A stretch of 59,196 nucleotides of DNA from an uncultured Sutterella sp. (GTDB taxonomy: Bacteria; Pseudomonadota; Gammaproteobacteria; Burkholderiales; Burkholderiaceae_F): positions 1 through 59,196 of the forward strand of contig UQUS01000010.1 of assembly GCA_900544335.1 (NCBI GenBank). The letters run 5' to 3'. Shown here piece after piece: positions 43,107 to 52,576 of the stretch. The notes beneath the pieces were generated by a model, which saw nothing but the letters and a program-made list of their open reading frames with translations, had not been told where the DNA came from and did not search any database. A program made the translations under genes and the position numbers. Position 1 is the first letter of the stretch, and the number at the start of each line of letters is the position of its first letter.

Positions 43107-43999
43107 ACGGCCTTTCCTCGGCGCGTGGCCGCCCAGCACACGAGAGATCCTGCGACCACAAGGCCCACGCCCTTAAAAAACGAGAACGTTAAGGGTTGAT
43201 TCAGATACATCGAGGCAAATAGGCAGGAAAGAACGGGGGTAAAGTAGCTGGCAATCGCAAGGATAGTCATACGCCCGGAAATAATACCGATATTCCAGAC
43301 CGCATAGCCGCTCGCCATCACGCACCCGGCTATCAGGCACGCCTTAACGGCATCAAACGAGAAGACAAAGCGCTCTCCGAAGCCCATCGAATAAAGCGTT
43401 CCGTACACGAGGGTGTTGCCGAGAAAAATCAACACGACGGGGTTTTTCTTAATCCCGATGCCGCGTGTAATTGAACAGTAGGCGGCCCAGGCAACGGCGC
43501 CTGTAAACGCGAGAATATAGGGCGCCGGGTTTTTGCCGACGTTGGCGGCAATTTCTGCAGGATGAAGGCCCCCGTCTCCGGAAAGCACCATCGCCATGCC
43601 GGTAAAGGCAACGATAAGGCCGATTACCACCCATCGGCGGCTTGTCTGCCCGTTAAATAAAATGGCAAAGAGGACCGTCAGACACGGCCATGCATAATTG
43701 ACCATCCCGACTTCGATCGTCTCGCGCGATGTTCGGCATAGCCCCATCGAAATCGGAAAACACAACTCACACAAAAGAGCCGCCGTAAGGCCGAAAGCTA
43801 AGTACTTTTTCGGGTAGTCGGAAAACTTCGGAAATCCGAAGACACACATCAAGAGTGCGGTGGCAATCAGATTCATAAGGCACACACCCCCTGCAATCCC
43901 GGCTTCGACCGTCACGGTCCGCACGAGACCCACACTCATACCCCAAAGGACCGGGGCCATGAGGCCCACAGCCGTTGCTTTCGTTGTTGTTAACACCAT
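43103..43999 (-). CDS. yddG: aromatic amino acid exporter YddG-like DMT transporter
   Basis: 298 residues, ten membrane segments of the EamA/DMT type. Blocks that match the E. coli protein as I remember it: AIEVGMVNYLWP-like ETIEVGMVNYAWPCLT, LFAILFNGQ, AFTGAVAWAAYCSIT, AVWNIGI, TILAIASYFTPVLS and CWAATRRGKAV. It likely exports aromatic amino acids or a similar small molecule. The ATG overlaps the stop of the preceding gene by 10 bp, suggesting coupling. Confidence 0.85.
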   Translation of the reverse strand: MVLTTTKATAVGLMAPVLWGMSVGLVRTVTVEAGIAGGVCLMNLIATALLMCVFGFPKFSDYPKKYLAFGLTAALLCELCFPISMGLCRTSRETIEVGMVNYAWPCLTVLFAILFNGQTSRRWVVIGLIVAFTGMAMVLSGDGGLHPAEIAANVGKNPAPYILAFTGAVAWAAYCSITRGIGIKKNPVVLIFLGNTLVYGTLYSMGFGERFVFSFDAVKACLIAGCVMASGYAVWNIGIISGRMTILAIASYFTPVLSCLFASMYLNQPLTFSFFKGVGLVVAGSLVCWAATRRGKAV

Positions 44000-44556
44000 A
44001 AAACTTTCAACGAACCGATGCCGTTAGCACCGAAAAAGAAAACGTCCCCCGAATTGAGTTTTTCCGTGACGGGGGCTGCCACGGCAAGGCAATCGCCCGG
44101 AATGATTCCCGAGTCGCTTTGACGTGCACACTCGATGGCCTTGTGTAAATCCGTCAAAATGATGTCGGCCCTGCCCTTGATTAGCTCTTCGTTCTTCACA
44201 TAGGCCCACACGAGCGTATCGACGGGGTCGATTGTTTTATCCGACACCCGAGCCTCGCTCACATAAAGCCGCTCTTCATGCCACGGGGAAGAACTTCGAA
44301 GAAGAATGCCGGCCGTGTAGGCCGAAGGTTTCGTTCCCCGCCCGTCAAAAAGCGCTGCAAGGAGCACATAAACCGACTCCTCTGAAGCTCGCGTCACAGG
44401 AAGCGTTTCTTTTTCCATAAGGGTCGTCATCGTCAGGGGCGATGCGACAAAAGCTTCGCTTGCCGTCTTCACGCGAAGACGGCAAACCGGAAAAAAGTCG
44501 TACTTGGTGTGCGCAAGACGAATCGAGGGAAGAACCCCGGGCGCAAACAAAAACAT
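43990..44556 (-). CDS. uncharacterised protein with FAH-like C-terminal pattern
   Basis: 188 residues. The C-terminal half follows the fumarylacetoacetate hydrolase barrel pattern (VWAYVKNEELIKG, IIPGDCLAVAAPV, LNSGDVFFFGANGIGSLKV) but the Glu-x-Glu metal-binding motif of active FAH enzymes is not seen, so it may be a non-enzymatic relative. I am not sure of the assignment. The reading frame is coupled to yddG by a 10-bp overlap, and it follows pssA 40 bp downstream on the same strand. Confidence 0.55.
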   Translation of the reverse strand: MFLFAPGVLPSIRLAHTKYDFFPVCRLRVKTASEAFVASPLTMTTLMEKETLPVTRASEESVYVLLAALFDGRGTKPSAYTAGILLRSSSPWHEERLYVSEARVSDKTIDPVDTLVWAYVKNEELIKGRADIILTDLHKAIECARQSDSGIIPGDCLAVAAPVTEKLNSGDVFFFGANGIGSLKVLWC

Positions 44557-44596
44557 AGACTGAAATCAGCCCTTAAAGACCAAAAGAGCGCGAAGT

Positions 44597-45439
44597 CTAC
44601 GCCTTTACATCCTCCTGATGGGGCGCTTCGTCTCGCACGGGCAACACGGGGTTGGGCTTATCGGTGTAAAAAAGCCAGGCCTGATAGACGTAGCCGCTAA
44701 GAGCATAAAGGCAAAAGAGAATAAAGACTGCAAACGCCGGGCTTTCGGAAACAACGATAAAAATCACGCTTAAGACAAGAGCAAACCAGAAGGGTTTGGT
44801 TTTAAGGCATGCCGCGGATTTTCCCGAGAAAAACGGAGCATTACAGACCATCGTAAGACCCGCATACAGCGTAATCACAAAGGCGTATGGGACAGGGTTT
44901 TCGAGGATAAAGGTCGGCATTCTCCCCTGAGCCGTAAGCCACACGAACCCTGCAACAAGGGCAGCAGCTGCCGGGCTCGGAAGGCCCTGGAAAAAGCGCT
45001 TATCAACGACGCCCACATTGCAGTTAAAGCGGGCTAAGCGGACTCCGGCACATAGGCAAAAGACAAAGGCCCCCATGCAACCGATTCCACCCATATCGTG
45101 CAAAAGAAACTGGTAAACCGTCACAGCAGGTGCCACACCGAAGGCCGTCATATCGGCAATCGAGTCAAACTGCACCCCGAATTCGCTTTGCGTGTGCGTG
45201 AGTCGCGCCACGCGTCCGTCCATGCCGTCAAAGACCATCGAAAGGACAATTAAAACCGCTGCCGTATCGAAAACGCCGTTCATCGCCCGAATAATCGCCA
45301 AAAAGGCACACACAAGGGACGCCGTGGTAAAAAGATTCGGGAGCACATAAATGCCGTGTGTGCGCACGATATGAATCTTTTTGCGGCTTGCTTCGACCAT
45401 ACGAGTGCGAGCCGGGCGACGACGTGTACGTTGAACCAT
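44597..45439 (-). CDS. pssA: CDP-diacylglycerol-serine O-phosphatidyltransferase
   Basis: 280 residues. The CDP-alcohol phosphotransferase motif is complete: DGMDGRVARLTHTQSEFG then VQFDSIAD (DGx2ARx8Gx3Dx3D). About eight membrane segments follow. It makes phosphatidylserine for the adjacent decarboxylase. GGAG precedes the ATG at 45439. Start is 24 nt from psd on the same strand, so they are one operon that makes phosphatidylethanolamine. Confidence 0.94.
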   Translation of the reverse strand: MVQRTRRRPARTRMVEASRKKIHIVRTHGIYVLPNLFTTASLVCAFLAIIRAMNGVFDTAAVLIVLSMVFDGMDGRVARLTHTQSEFGVQFDSIADMTAFGVAPAVTVYQFLLHDMGGIGCMGAFVFCLCAGVRLARFNCNVGVVDKRFFQGLPSPAAAALVAGFVWLTAQGRMPTFILENPVPYAFVITLYAGLTMVCNAPFFSGKSAACLKTKPFWFALVLSVIFIVVSESPAFAVFILFCLYALSGYVYQAWLFYTDKPNPVLPVRDEAPHQEDVKA

Positions 45440-45463
45440 AGTCAAACTCCGAATGCGTTGTGT

Positions 45464-46123
45464 TTATACCGCCGGTTTCTTAAGACGTGCAATGACGCTT
45501 GCAACTCCGGTGACCTTATCGCCGATTACGACCGAAACCTCCGAGGTAAGGGGTAGATACACATCCACCCGGCTACCGAAGCGGATAAAGCCGTAGCGCG
45601 AACCGCGCGCTAAAACATCGCCCACGTGTGTGTAGCACAGGATGCGCCGGGCCACTAAACCGGCAATCTGCACAAAGCAGACCGTGTCACCCGCGTGAGT
45701 TTTAACGACAACGGCATTGCGCTCGTTGTCGGTGCTCGCTTTATCCAAGGCGGCATTGAAAAACTTTCCCTTAAAGTACTCGACCTTTGTGACGGTGCCC
45801 GCAACCGGAGCTTTCTGGCTATGCACGTTAAAGACGTTCATGAAAATCGAAATCATGCGCATTTTTTTGCCGGTATACGGGCACATCGCCTCTTCGATCT
45901 TGACGACGCGGCCGTCGACGGGACTGACGACGGCATTGGCGTCCTCTGTCATCTCACGCGCAGGATCGCGAAAGAAATTGAGTACAAATAAAAAGAGAAG
46001 CCAAAAGAAAAACGCAATGATGCCGTCGACAAAGCAATCGACCACAAAGGCCAAGAGAAAGAATGCGGCCATAAAGGGCCAGCCTTCGCGAGCAAAGAAC
46101 GGATGCGGGTAAATGCGTTTCAC
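45464..46123 (-). CDS. psd: phosphatidylserine decarboxylase, short form
   Basis: 219 residues from GTG 46123, where AAGAGG is 6 nt upstream; the longer frame begins at 46153. N-terminal YPHPFFAREGWPF and two membrane segments, core motifs RDPAREMTEDANAVVSPVDG (residues in that order), MNVFNVHSQKAPVAG, and the self-cleavage site RFGSRVDVYLP (Gly-Ser forms the pyruvoyl group). Converts phosphatidylserine to phosphatidylethanolamine in the inner membrane. Confidence 0.94.
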   Translation of the reverse strand: MKRIYPHPFFAREGWPFMAAFFLLAFVVDCFVDGIIAFFFWLLFLFVLNFFRDPAREMTEDANAVVSPVDGRVVKIEEAMCPYTGKKMRMISIFMNVFNVHSQKAPVAGTVTKVEYFKGKFFNAALDKASTDNERNAVVVKTHAGDTVCFVQIAGLVARRILCYTHVGDVLARGSRYGFIRFGSRVDVYLPLTSEVSVVIGDKVTGVASVIARLKKPAV

Positions 46124-46165
46124 GGGGTGCCTCTTGAAGTAGTCGTCCACCAATCGGAAAGTCGA

Positions 46166-46663
46166 TTATACCGAGCCTTGAACGGACAAAAAGTCGGGAA
46201 CCACGGCGCTATCGTGTACGTCGCCTTCCGGAGCTTCGGCAATTTCAAGAATCTTGACGTCAAAGCGCAGAGTCCAGCCGGCAAGCGGGTGGTTGGCATC
46301 CAAAAGCGCTTTCCCGTCGGCAATGTCCGTAACGCGGTACGGGCGCTCGGAGGGCTTTGCCCCCTTGACGGATTCAAACTGAAGTCCCACGCGCACGTCC
46401 GCGGGGTCGGCTAACTCAGCCGCATCGCGCAAAATCACGAGCTGATCGTCAAATTCGCCGAAGGCTTCCTCGGGCTCAAGCGTAAAGGAAAGGAGAGATC
46501 CGACGCTTTTTCCTTCAAGTTTGGCTTCAAAGGCCGGAAAAATATCCCCATGTCCGTGTAGATACCAAACCCCTTGAAGGGGCGTCTCATCAAGGACGTG
46601 CCCTTGCAAATCGGACATGCGCACGGCCATGCGCACGAGTGAGTTTTTTTTAACGGTTTTCAT
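46166..46663 (-). CDS. SlyD-type FKBP peptidyl-prolyl isomerase
   Basis: 165 residues. FKBP blocks with insert-in-flap: GVWYLHGHGDIFPAFEAKLE, GSLLSFTLEPEEAFGEFD, and DANHPLAGWTLRFDVKILEI (the NHPLAG motif is typical). A prolyl isomerase/chaperone, cytoplasmic. Unlike E. coli SlyD it lacks a His/Cys-rich tail; in this window such a tail is on the UreE-like protein. The frame is open to 46753, but the ATG at 46663 fits the family start. Confidence 0.88.
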   Translation of the reverse strand: MKTVKKNSLVRMAVRMSDLQGHVLDETPLQGVWYLHGHGDIFPAFEAKLEGKSVGSLLSFTLEPEEAFGEFDDQLVILRDAAELADPADVRVGLQFESVKGAKPSERPYRVTDIADGKALLDANHPLAGWTLRFDVKILEIAEAPEGDVHDSAVVPDFLSVQGSV

Positions 46664-46724
46664 ACGTATTAAAAAAGAAATCAGGCCGATGCGTTTGCCC
46701 GGCCCGATTACGATGTGCGACCTT

Positions 46725-47894
46725 TTACCGAAGCTGCTCGGACAAAACCGCAAGAATCTTCGGGGCAGCGCCCGTGGTGTCGGCCTTGCCGTCAGGCCCC
46801 GTGACGGTCACACGGGTCTTGCCGTCACTTTCGGCTAACCGAATGCGATACTCGGGCACCTCGACGGGTTGATCCTTGTTGAACATATTGGCAAAGAACC
46901 CGCGTTCGGCCTTCTTTTTGGCTTCGTAGTCACTATCTAGGTAACTGATAAGATAAATTCCGCGGCTTCTGTCACGGTCAACGAGATTAAATCCGGCGCG
47001 ATCCATCGCCAACCCCGCCCGTCTCCATGCGCGGTCAAAAGGCTCATTAATGACAAGCTCCACGGCCTTACCGTCGGCGTCGTTAATCAGGTCCGTGACT
47101 GCTTGCGTTTGCTTGACGACTTCTTCACGAGCCGCCTCGCGAGCTGCCTCAGGTTTAATTTCCGGATTAAATTCGGTTTCTAGTTTCAGTGCGAGCCGCG
47201 AGAGCATCTCGGCCTCAAGCTGCGGGTCCGAGGGCCCGGGCTGCCAAATCGTGTTATCGGCATCCTTTCCGGCCAGCACTTCGACCATTTGCTTGTGGGT
47301 GATGTAAATGTCGGTCGTGCCGTCCTCGTTACGCTCCATACGGGCGCGGAACTGATCGCGTAGGCCCGTGTCGTAGACAAAATCAAGAATCTTGCCGAGC
47401 GTGGCACGAATGATGTCCTTGGGAAGGTTCGCTTTATTTTCCGCCCACTCGGTTTGCATCACGCCCGTCTGAGCGTTTTGCGTTTTAATCTCAAGGCCCA
47501 CGGACGGCCAAAAGTCCTGTAAAACAGGCCAAACGCGATCTGCGGGGGCTGTTACGTGCACATACCGGGTCTGACCGTCGCGGATGACTTTAGCCGAAAC
47601 GGTTTCCGGAAGGACGCTCCCCTTGGCCGTGCCGAGTTTTTTGGCAACGGCTTCGTTGTAATCGCTTTGTGCATTGGCACTGACCGTTCTCGGACGACCG
47701 GGAATCGTAAAGCGGTCCGTTGTGTCAATCGAATTTAAATCCGGAGGGATTTCCAGGGGTGAGCGCGAGGAACTCGATTCGTACTCGGCGCGTTCGCCCG
47801 GCATGTGAATGCCGATTTTCTCTAACTGAGAGCATCCGACAAGCGAAAAAGCTACGCCGGCAAGAAGGGTAATGCGATAGATTCGATTGGCCAT
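46725..47894 (-). CDS. bamC: outer membrane assembly lipoprotein BamC-like
   Basis: 389 residues. Signal peptide with lipobox LVGC (residues ~18-21), an extended N-terminal part (RSPLEIPPDLN, as in BamC), and two helix-grip domains (VHVTAPADRVWPVLQDFW and ELVINEPFDRAWRRAGLAMD). BamC is a lipoprotein of the BAM complex that inserts beta-barrels. The gene commonly follows dapA in other proteobacteria; dapA is not here. Confidence 0.9.
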   Translation of the reverse strand: MANRIYRITLLAGVAFSLVGCSQLEKIGIHMPGERAEYESSSSRSPLEIPPDLNSIDTTDRFTIPGRPRTVSANAQSDYNEAVAKKLGTAKGSVLPETVSAKVIRDGQTRYVHVTAPADRVWPVLQDFWPSVGLEIKTQNAQTGVMQTEWAENKANLPKDIIRATLGKILDFVYDTGLRDQFRARMERNEDGTTDIYITHKQMVEVLAGKDADNTIWQPGPSDPQLEAEMLSRLALKLETEFNPEIKPEAAREAAREEVVKQTQAVTDLINDADGKAVELVINEPFDRAWRRAGLAMDRAGFNLVDRDRSRGIYLISYLDSDYEAKKKAERGFFANMFNKDQPVEVPEYRIRLAESDGKTRVTVTGPDGKADTTGAAPKILAVLSEQLR

Positions 47895-48110
47895 AAACGT
47901 GTACTTTTGCCCGAATAAAAGAAAGTCGGAAAACGCATAAGGGCGTTATCCTAAATATGTCTCGCGCAGTCTAGCAAAAAGCACGATGCCTAAACGATGC
48001 AATTTTTAAAAGACGCAGCATCCGTAACACCTACTTACGCATTTTTTAGGAAAAGGAAACGCGAAACCGCGCCCGACCCGGAGCTCGCCCTAATGGCGTC
48101 ACAAGATCCC

Positions 48111-48986
48111 TTACAGTGAGCTTTTATCGCTCTTACCGAGAATGTCGAGAATCTGAAAGACAACGCTACGCATGTTGCGCCGATCGACAATCATATCGAG
48201 TGCCCCGAGTTCAAGAAGTTTTTCAGCCCGCTGAAAGCCGTCGGGAAGTTTTTCCCGCACGGTCTGCTCGATCACACGGGGTCCGGCAAACCCGATCAGG
48301 GCCCCGGGCTCAGCGATAACCACATCGCCCATAAAGGCGAACGAAGCCGACACGCCCCCCATCGTCGGGTCAGTCAGGACACTGATATAGGGAATCTTTG
48401 CTCGGTGAAGGTCGGCAACGGCCGCATTGGTTTTTGCCATCTGCATGAGGCTGATAAGCCCTTCTTGCATGCGCGCGCCGCCGCTTGCACAAAAGACGAT
48501 AAAGGGGATTTTTTCTTCAAGCGCGCGTTTGACACCCCGCACGAAGCGCTCACCGACGACGCTTCCCATGGAACCCCCCATAAATCCGAAGTCAAAAGAG
48601 GCCGCAACAATCGGTTCGTTCACAAGGGTACCGCGCATGACAATCAAGGCATCGGTTTCTTTGGTCTTGGCTTGATACACGGCGATACGCTCGGGATAAG
48701 GCTTACTGTCGACAAACCCCAAGGGATCACACGGCGCGACCGAGCCGCCGATTTCTTCATGCGGACCTTTGCGGTCTAGAAAGCACTGTAAGCGCTCCTT
48801 GGCCGAAAGGCGCATGTGTTCGCCGCATTTGGGACAGACCATGAGCGATTCGACAAGGTCTTCGTTGTACAAAACCTGATCGCAATGCGGGCACTTGGTC
48901 CACACACCGCTCGGGATGGGACTACGGCGCTTGGTGCCGTTATCGGAAGAAGAAAATTTCGGAAGGATGCGTGTAATCCAGCTCAT
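48111..48986 (-). CDS. accD: acetyl-CoA carboxylase carboxyltransferase subunit beta
   Basis: 291 residues. N-terminal zinc finger CPHCDQV ... VCPKCGEH, then the carboxyltransferase core (GSMGSVVGERFVRG, VFCASGGARMQEGL, ISVLTDPTMGGVSASFA, IGFAGPRVIEQT). Part of the ACC complex that makes malonyl-CoA. Divergent from the NarL-type regulator at 49105. Confidence 0.97.
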   Translation of the reverse strand: MSWITRILPKFSSSDNGTKRRSPIPSGVWTKCPHCDQVLYNEDLVESLMVCPKCGEHMRLSAKERLQCFLDRKGPHEEIGGSVAPCDPLGFVDSKPYPERIAVYQAKTKETDALIVMRGTLVNEPIVAASFDFGFMGGSMGSVVGERFVRGVKRALEEKIPFIVFCASGGARMQEGLISLMQMAKTNAAVADLHRAKIPYISVLTDPTMGGVSASFAFMGDVVIAEPGALIGFAGPRVIEQTVREKLPDGFQRAEKLLELGALDMIVDRRNMRSVVFQILDILGKSDKSSL

Positions 48987-49104
48987 GGAACGTTTGTGTG
49001 AAAGGAAATCAACGAGTGCGTAAATCTCGTGCGTATTTTAATGTTCGAGTGCGAGGGATTACAATCGCCGAAAAAAACCGCATTGTGATTGACCGGAGAC
49101 CGAC

Positions 49105-49770
49105 ATGAGCGCCAGGCACTTTCTTGTTGTTGACGACCATACATTGATTGTACAAGGATTACGTTTTCTTCTGAAAACAAAATTTCCGGACTCCGTCGTG
49201 CACACGGGAACGACAGCCGACCAGGCGCGAAGCCTTGTTGCGCTTTACGGCTCGGCCACCGATCTTCTGATTCTCGATCTTTCACTTCCTGATGTCGAAA
49301 AGCCCACGGAGCTACTCGAAGAACTCGTGCGGCAAAATCCGACCTTAAAAATTCTTGTGCTATCGGGTATTACCGACCCCGAGCAAGTCTCGCAGGTGTT
49401 ACGGCTCGGCGCAGCCGGCTTTGTCCCCAAGAGTCTTGAGACCGATACGCTTACGAAGGCCGTCGACTTGGTGCTCAAAGGAGGCGTGTATGTGCCGATG
49501 AAACTGCTCTCGGAGGCGCAGAAAAAGAAATTTATCGACAACGCCACACTCAAAGACAATGCCCCGGACGTGCGCCTTACAGATCGCCAAAAGGACGTTT
49601 TACTGTGCCTTGCGCGCGGGCTTCCGATCAAAAGCATTTGCCGGGAACTTAATTTATCGGAAGGAACCGTCAAAACACACGTCACGGCAATTTATCGGGC
49701 CTTTCATGCCAATAACCGCACGCAAGCTCTCATTGCCGCCCAGAAAGCCGGATACGAAATCCTTCTTTAG
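49105..49770 (+). CDS. NarL/FixJ-type response regulator
   Basis: 221 residues. Receiver: FLVVDDHTLI acidic pocket, phospho-Asp in LLILDLSLPD, and VPKS with the conserved Lys; a LuxR-type HTH follows (LTDRQKDVLLCLARG, LSEGTVKTHVTAIYR). A SD-like ACCGGAGACCGAC lies close to the ATG. Its stop overlaps the converging hybrid kinase by 4 bp; the kinase is its probable partner. Confidence 0.93.
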   Translation: MSARHFLVVDDHTLIVQGLRFLLKTKFPDSVVHTGTTADQARSLVALYGSATDLLILDLSLPDVEKPTELLEELVRQNPTLKILVLSGITDPEQVSQVLRLGAAGFVPKSLETDTLTKAVDLVLKGGVYVPMKLLSEAQKKKFIDNATLKDNAPDVRLTDRQKDVLLCLARGLPIKSICRELNLSEGTVKTHVTAIYRAFHANNRTQALIAAQKAGYEILL

Positions 49771-51608
49771 CGCGATTGCCTATCCATAGCGCTTTGCAAG
49801 GTCGCGGCAAGAAGCTCGGCCGTCACGGGCTTTTGCAGTAAAAGCGGCATGGGAAAGGTCGTTTCAAAAGCCTTTTTATCGAGTTTTTCGTAGGCTGCGC
49901 GAATCTCTTCTTCGGCCACGGCCGTCAAAAGAATGCTCGGCACGGCTTTATTGACGGTCGTCGCTACAAGAAAGATGGTCTCAAGACCGTTCGGAAATCC
50001 GTCCCCGAGGTTAAAGTCGCTCACAACGGCCGTCAAGGTTCCGGCCTGGGCTTCCCGAATCACGCGCTCGACAAAGACCGAATCGGGCTCGGCCGAAGAA
50101 ATCACCGTGGCGCCGAGGCTTTTAAGCACCGCTTCCAAGGCCGTGCGCACAATTTCGTTATCTTCTAAAAGCGCAACGGTCCCGGAAACAGGTCGTAAGG
50201 ATTCACCGGCGACCTTGTGCGGCGTCCTTCCCTGCCCTTGCGCCACGGGGTCGGCAAGGAACGTGAGGATAAATGCCGAGCCTTTTCCGACCGTACTTTC
50301 CACGCGTAGCGGAATCGAAAGGCGAGAAGCTAAGCCCTTGACAATGGATAGACCGAGCCCGTAGCCCTGGGTCTTACCCTTAGCTTTTTTGCCGCGAAAA
50401 AAAGCTTCGAAAATCCGACCTTTTTCCGCCGGATCGATGCCCGGTCCGTCATCGGTCACGGCAATTTGTATGCGTCCTTGACCGATGTCGCATGCCACGA
50501 GCGAGACGGTCGTTTTCGTATAGCGCACGGCATTGGTTAAAAGATTTCTTAAGATTCTTTCAAGGAGCGTGCGGTCGCAGTCGAGGGCCACGGAAAGCGG
50601 AACAACCCGAAACGCAAGGCCCTTGTTTTCACACAGCACGGAAAACTCGGCCGCAAGGTCTTCGAAAAGTTCCGTCAGATGAATGCGCTCGACGGTAACG
50701 GCAATTTGCCCGGACTCAATGCGGCTGACTTCCAAAACCTGACCGACGAGCGTTGAAATTGCCGTGGCGCAGGTTTCGATCTGCTCGAGCGCCTCTTTAT
50801 CCGGGCCGATAAGTCGCCCCTTAAGCAGTTGCAAATAAATGCCGAGCGCCTGCAAGGGTTGGCGCAAATCGTGATTGGCGCCGGCAAAAAATTGCGTGCG
50901 CATTTCGGTAGCCTCGGCTGTGGCGCGTCGCGCGCTGTCGGCGAGGGCTTTTTCGGCCTTCAGACGCGTCACGAGGCGCTCGTTTTGCACGTTGCGAATG
51001 ACCGAAAGCACGACAATTTCATTTAAGCGCCGCCCTGAATAAAGGACAAAGGACGTGATGACAATGAGCGTTAAACACGTAAAGACTTGTCCGATGCCGT
51101 AAGCGGCGGCAATCCCGAAAAACATCGGCGTTAACGCCAATAAGGTAAAGGATGTCAAACTCGGAAGCCAGCAGGAAAACACGGGCCAGGAAGCAAACAC
51201 AATCGCGACAATGACCGTGACGATGACGACTTCGTCAATCGGGTTTTTCGGGGCTAGAAACGCCGAGCCCGCAAAGCCCCACACGAGGCCCGAAACCACA
51301 GCCACAAGCATCCACGCGCGAAGCCACCTTCGCACGTGCTTTTCTCGATTGCAGTCACTGCGAAAGCGCCGCCGAAAGTGCACGGCCCCCCAAAGCGCGA
51401 GAAGAGCTGCCACGGCCCACCCGATCACCAGTTCATGCGAAAGAGTTCCGTAAAAATAAAAAACGACCACCGAAATGCCGAGCGCTTGGCTCACAAGGCT
51501 TACGGTCTGAAGACGAAGGGACTGGCCGATTTGCGCTACGAGCACGCGCGAGGCATACCGCACCGGACTCCAGCCGAAGAGGCGTTTAATCGATGGGACA
51601 AGACGCAT
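49767..51608 (-). CDS. hybrid sensor histidine kinase
   Basis: 613 residues. About seven N-terminal membrane segments (residues ~35-215), a dimerisation/phosphoacceptor helix with His in ANHDLRQPLQALG (~260), the N box NLLTNAVRYT, G1 DDGPGID, G2 GYGLGLSIVKGL, then a receiver domain (ALLEDNEIVRTALE, phospho-Asp in VVSDFNLGDG, Lys in LLQKPV). No HPt domain is seen, so signal transfer to the NarL-type regulator is probably direct or through an unseen HPt. The signal is unknown. Confidence 0.9.
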   Translation of the reverse strand: MRLVPSIKRLFGWSPVRYASRVLVAQIGQSLRLQTVSLVSQALGISVVVFYFYGTLSHELVIGWAVAALLALWGAVHFRRRFRSDCNREKHVRRWLRAWMLVAVVSGLVWGFAGSAFLAPKNPIDEVVIVTVIVAIVFASWPVFSCWLPSLTSFTLLALTPMFFGIAAAYGIGQVFTCLTLIVITSFVLYSGRRLNEIVVLSVIRNVQNERLVTRLKAEKALADSARRATAEATEMRTQFFAGANHDLRQPLQALGIYLQLLKGRLIGPDKEALEQIETCATAISTLVGQVLEVSRIESGQIAVTVERIHLTELFEDLAAEFSVLCENKGLAFRVVPLSVALDCDRTLLERILRNLLTNAVRYTKTTVSLVACDIGQGRIQIAVTDDGPGIDPAEKGRIFEAFFRGKKAKGKTQGYGLGLSIVKGLASRLSIPLRVESTVGKGSAFILTFLADPVAQGQGRTPHKVAGESLRPVSGTVALLEDNEIVRTALEAVLKSLGATVISSAEPDSVFVERVIREAQAGTLTAVVSDFNLGDGFPNGLETIFLVATTVNKAVPSILLTAVAEEEIRAAYEKLDKKAFETTFPMPLLLQKPVTAELLAATLQSAMDRQSR

Positions 51609-51619
51609 AACTTACTCCT

Positions 51620-52576
51620 TTAAGGGGCCGTTTTCGGCAAAATCTTCGTGACGTCGGCATGAAGAGTCCAGGTGCCGCCACGAAGGGCAACGTCGCCGAC
51701 CACACCCGTCGGAATCGTCACGCACGTAGGAACGTGGCCGAGCGGAAATCCGGTTAACACCGGGACCTTGAGAATTCGGCGCATGGAGTCGATGACATCC
51801 CTTAGCCCGAAGTGCCCCGCCCCCACACCGGCCCCTCGTTCCGAACCTGTGAAATCACCGAGAATGACGGCGCTTTGCGAGGCAAGGACGCCGGCATACA
51901 TAAGTTGCAATAAAGCCCGTTCAATGCGGTACGCCGGTTCTGCCACATCTTCCAAAAATAAGATTCCGCCTTGTACGTTCGGGAAATACGGCGTTCCGAG
52001 TAGGCTCACGAGCACCGAAAGGTTTCCGCCCCAAAGCAGGCCCTTTGCGGCAAACGCTTCGGGGTTTTGATAGGCGCCTGACGTTGCCTTAACGGTCAAG
52101 TGAAAATCTTTACTTTGAAACGCCTGACAAAAGGCCGTGTCTCTTGCATTGCATTGCATATCAAATGCATTTGCGCACGGCGCGAGCCACCCGCCCTTTC
52201 CGAGCTTGGCAAGGAGCGCAAGAAGGAGTGCCGTACCGTCGGAAAAACCGGCGAAAGGCACCGTCGAATCGGAAAGCGCATCCCAATTCAAAAGCGGCAA
52301 GAGGCGCGAAGCCCCGTACCCGCCTCGGAGCGCAAGAGCCAAGTCCGTCGTCCCGTCTGTCAGGACCGCTTCCAGTGCCCGGGCGCGCTCCGCATCGCTT
52401 CCGGCAAAGCGGTGATCGAGGGAGCGAAGGTTCTCGGCTTCTTGCACGGACCAGCCGAGATTTGTAAGCGCATTTTTAATAACTTCTAAGCGCTTCTCGT
52501 CAATGGCATCAAGGGTGTCTTTGACCACCAAGGCGCGCGAGGGAGCGATGAGTGTTAAGACGGGATTCGATTGCAT
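51620..52576 (-). CDS. ldcA: murein tetrapeptide L,D-carboxypeptidase
   Basis: 318 residues, S66 serine peptidase that removes D-Ala from murein tetrapeptides in the cytoplasm for recycling. N-terminal TLIAPSRA, ALRGGYGASRLLP, nucleophile in FAGFSDGTAL, Glu in LEDVAEPAYRIERAL, His in GHVPTCVTIPTG. ATG overlaps the tadA stop by 1 nt (TGATG), so they are translationally coupled. Confidence 0.92.
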   Translation of the reverse strand: MQSNPVLTLIAPSRALVVKDTLDAIDEKRLEVIKNALTNLGWSVQEAENLRSLDHRFAGSDAERARALEAVLTDGTTDLALALRGGYGASRLLPLLNWDALSDSTVPFAGFSDGTALLLALLAKLGKGGWLAPCANAFDMQCNARDTAFCQAFQSKDFHLTVKATSGAYQNPEAFAAKGLLWGGNLSVLVSLLGTPYFPNVQGGILFLEDVAEPAYRIERALLQLMYAGVLASQSAVILGDFTGSERGAGVGAGHFGLRDVIDSMRRILKVPVLTGFPLGHVPTCVTIPTGVVGDVALRGGTWTLHADVTKILPKTAP

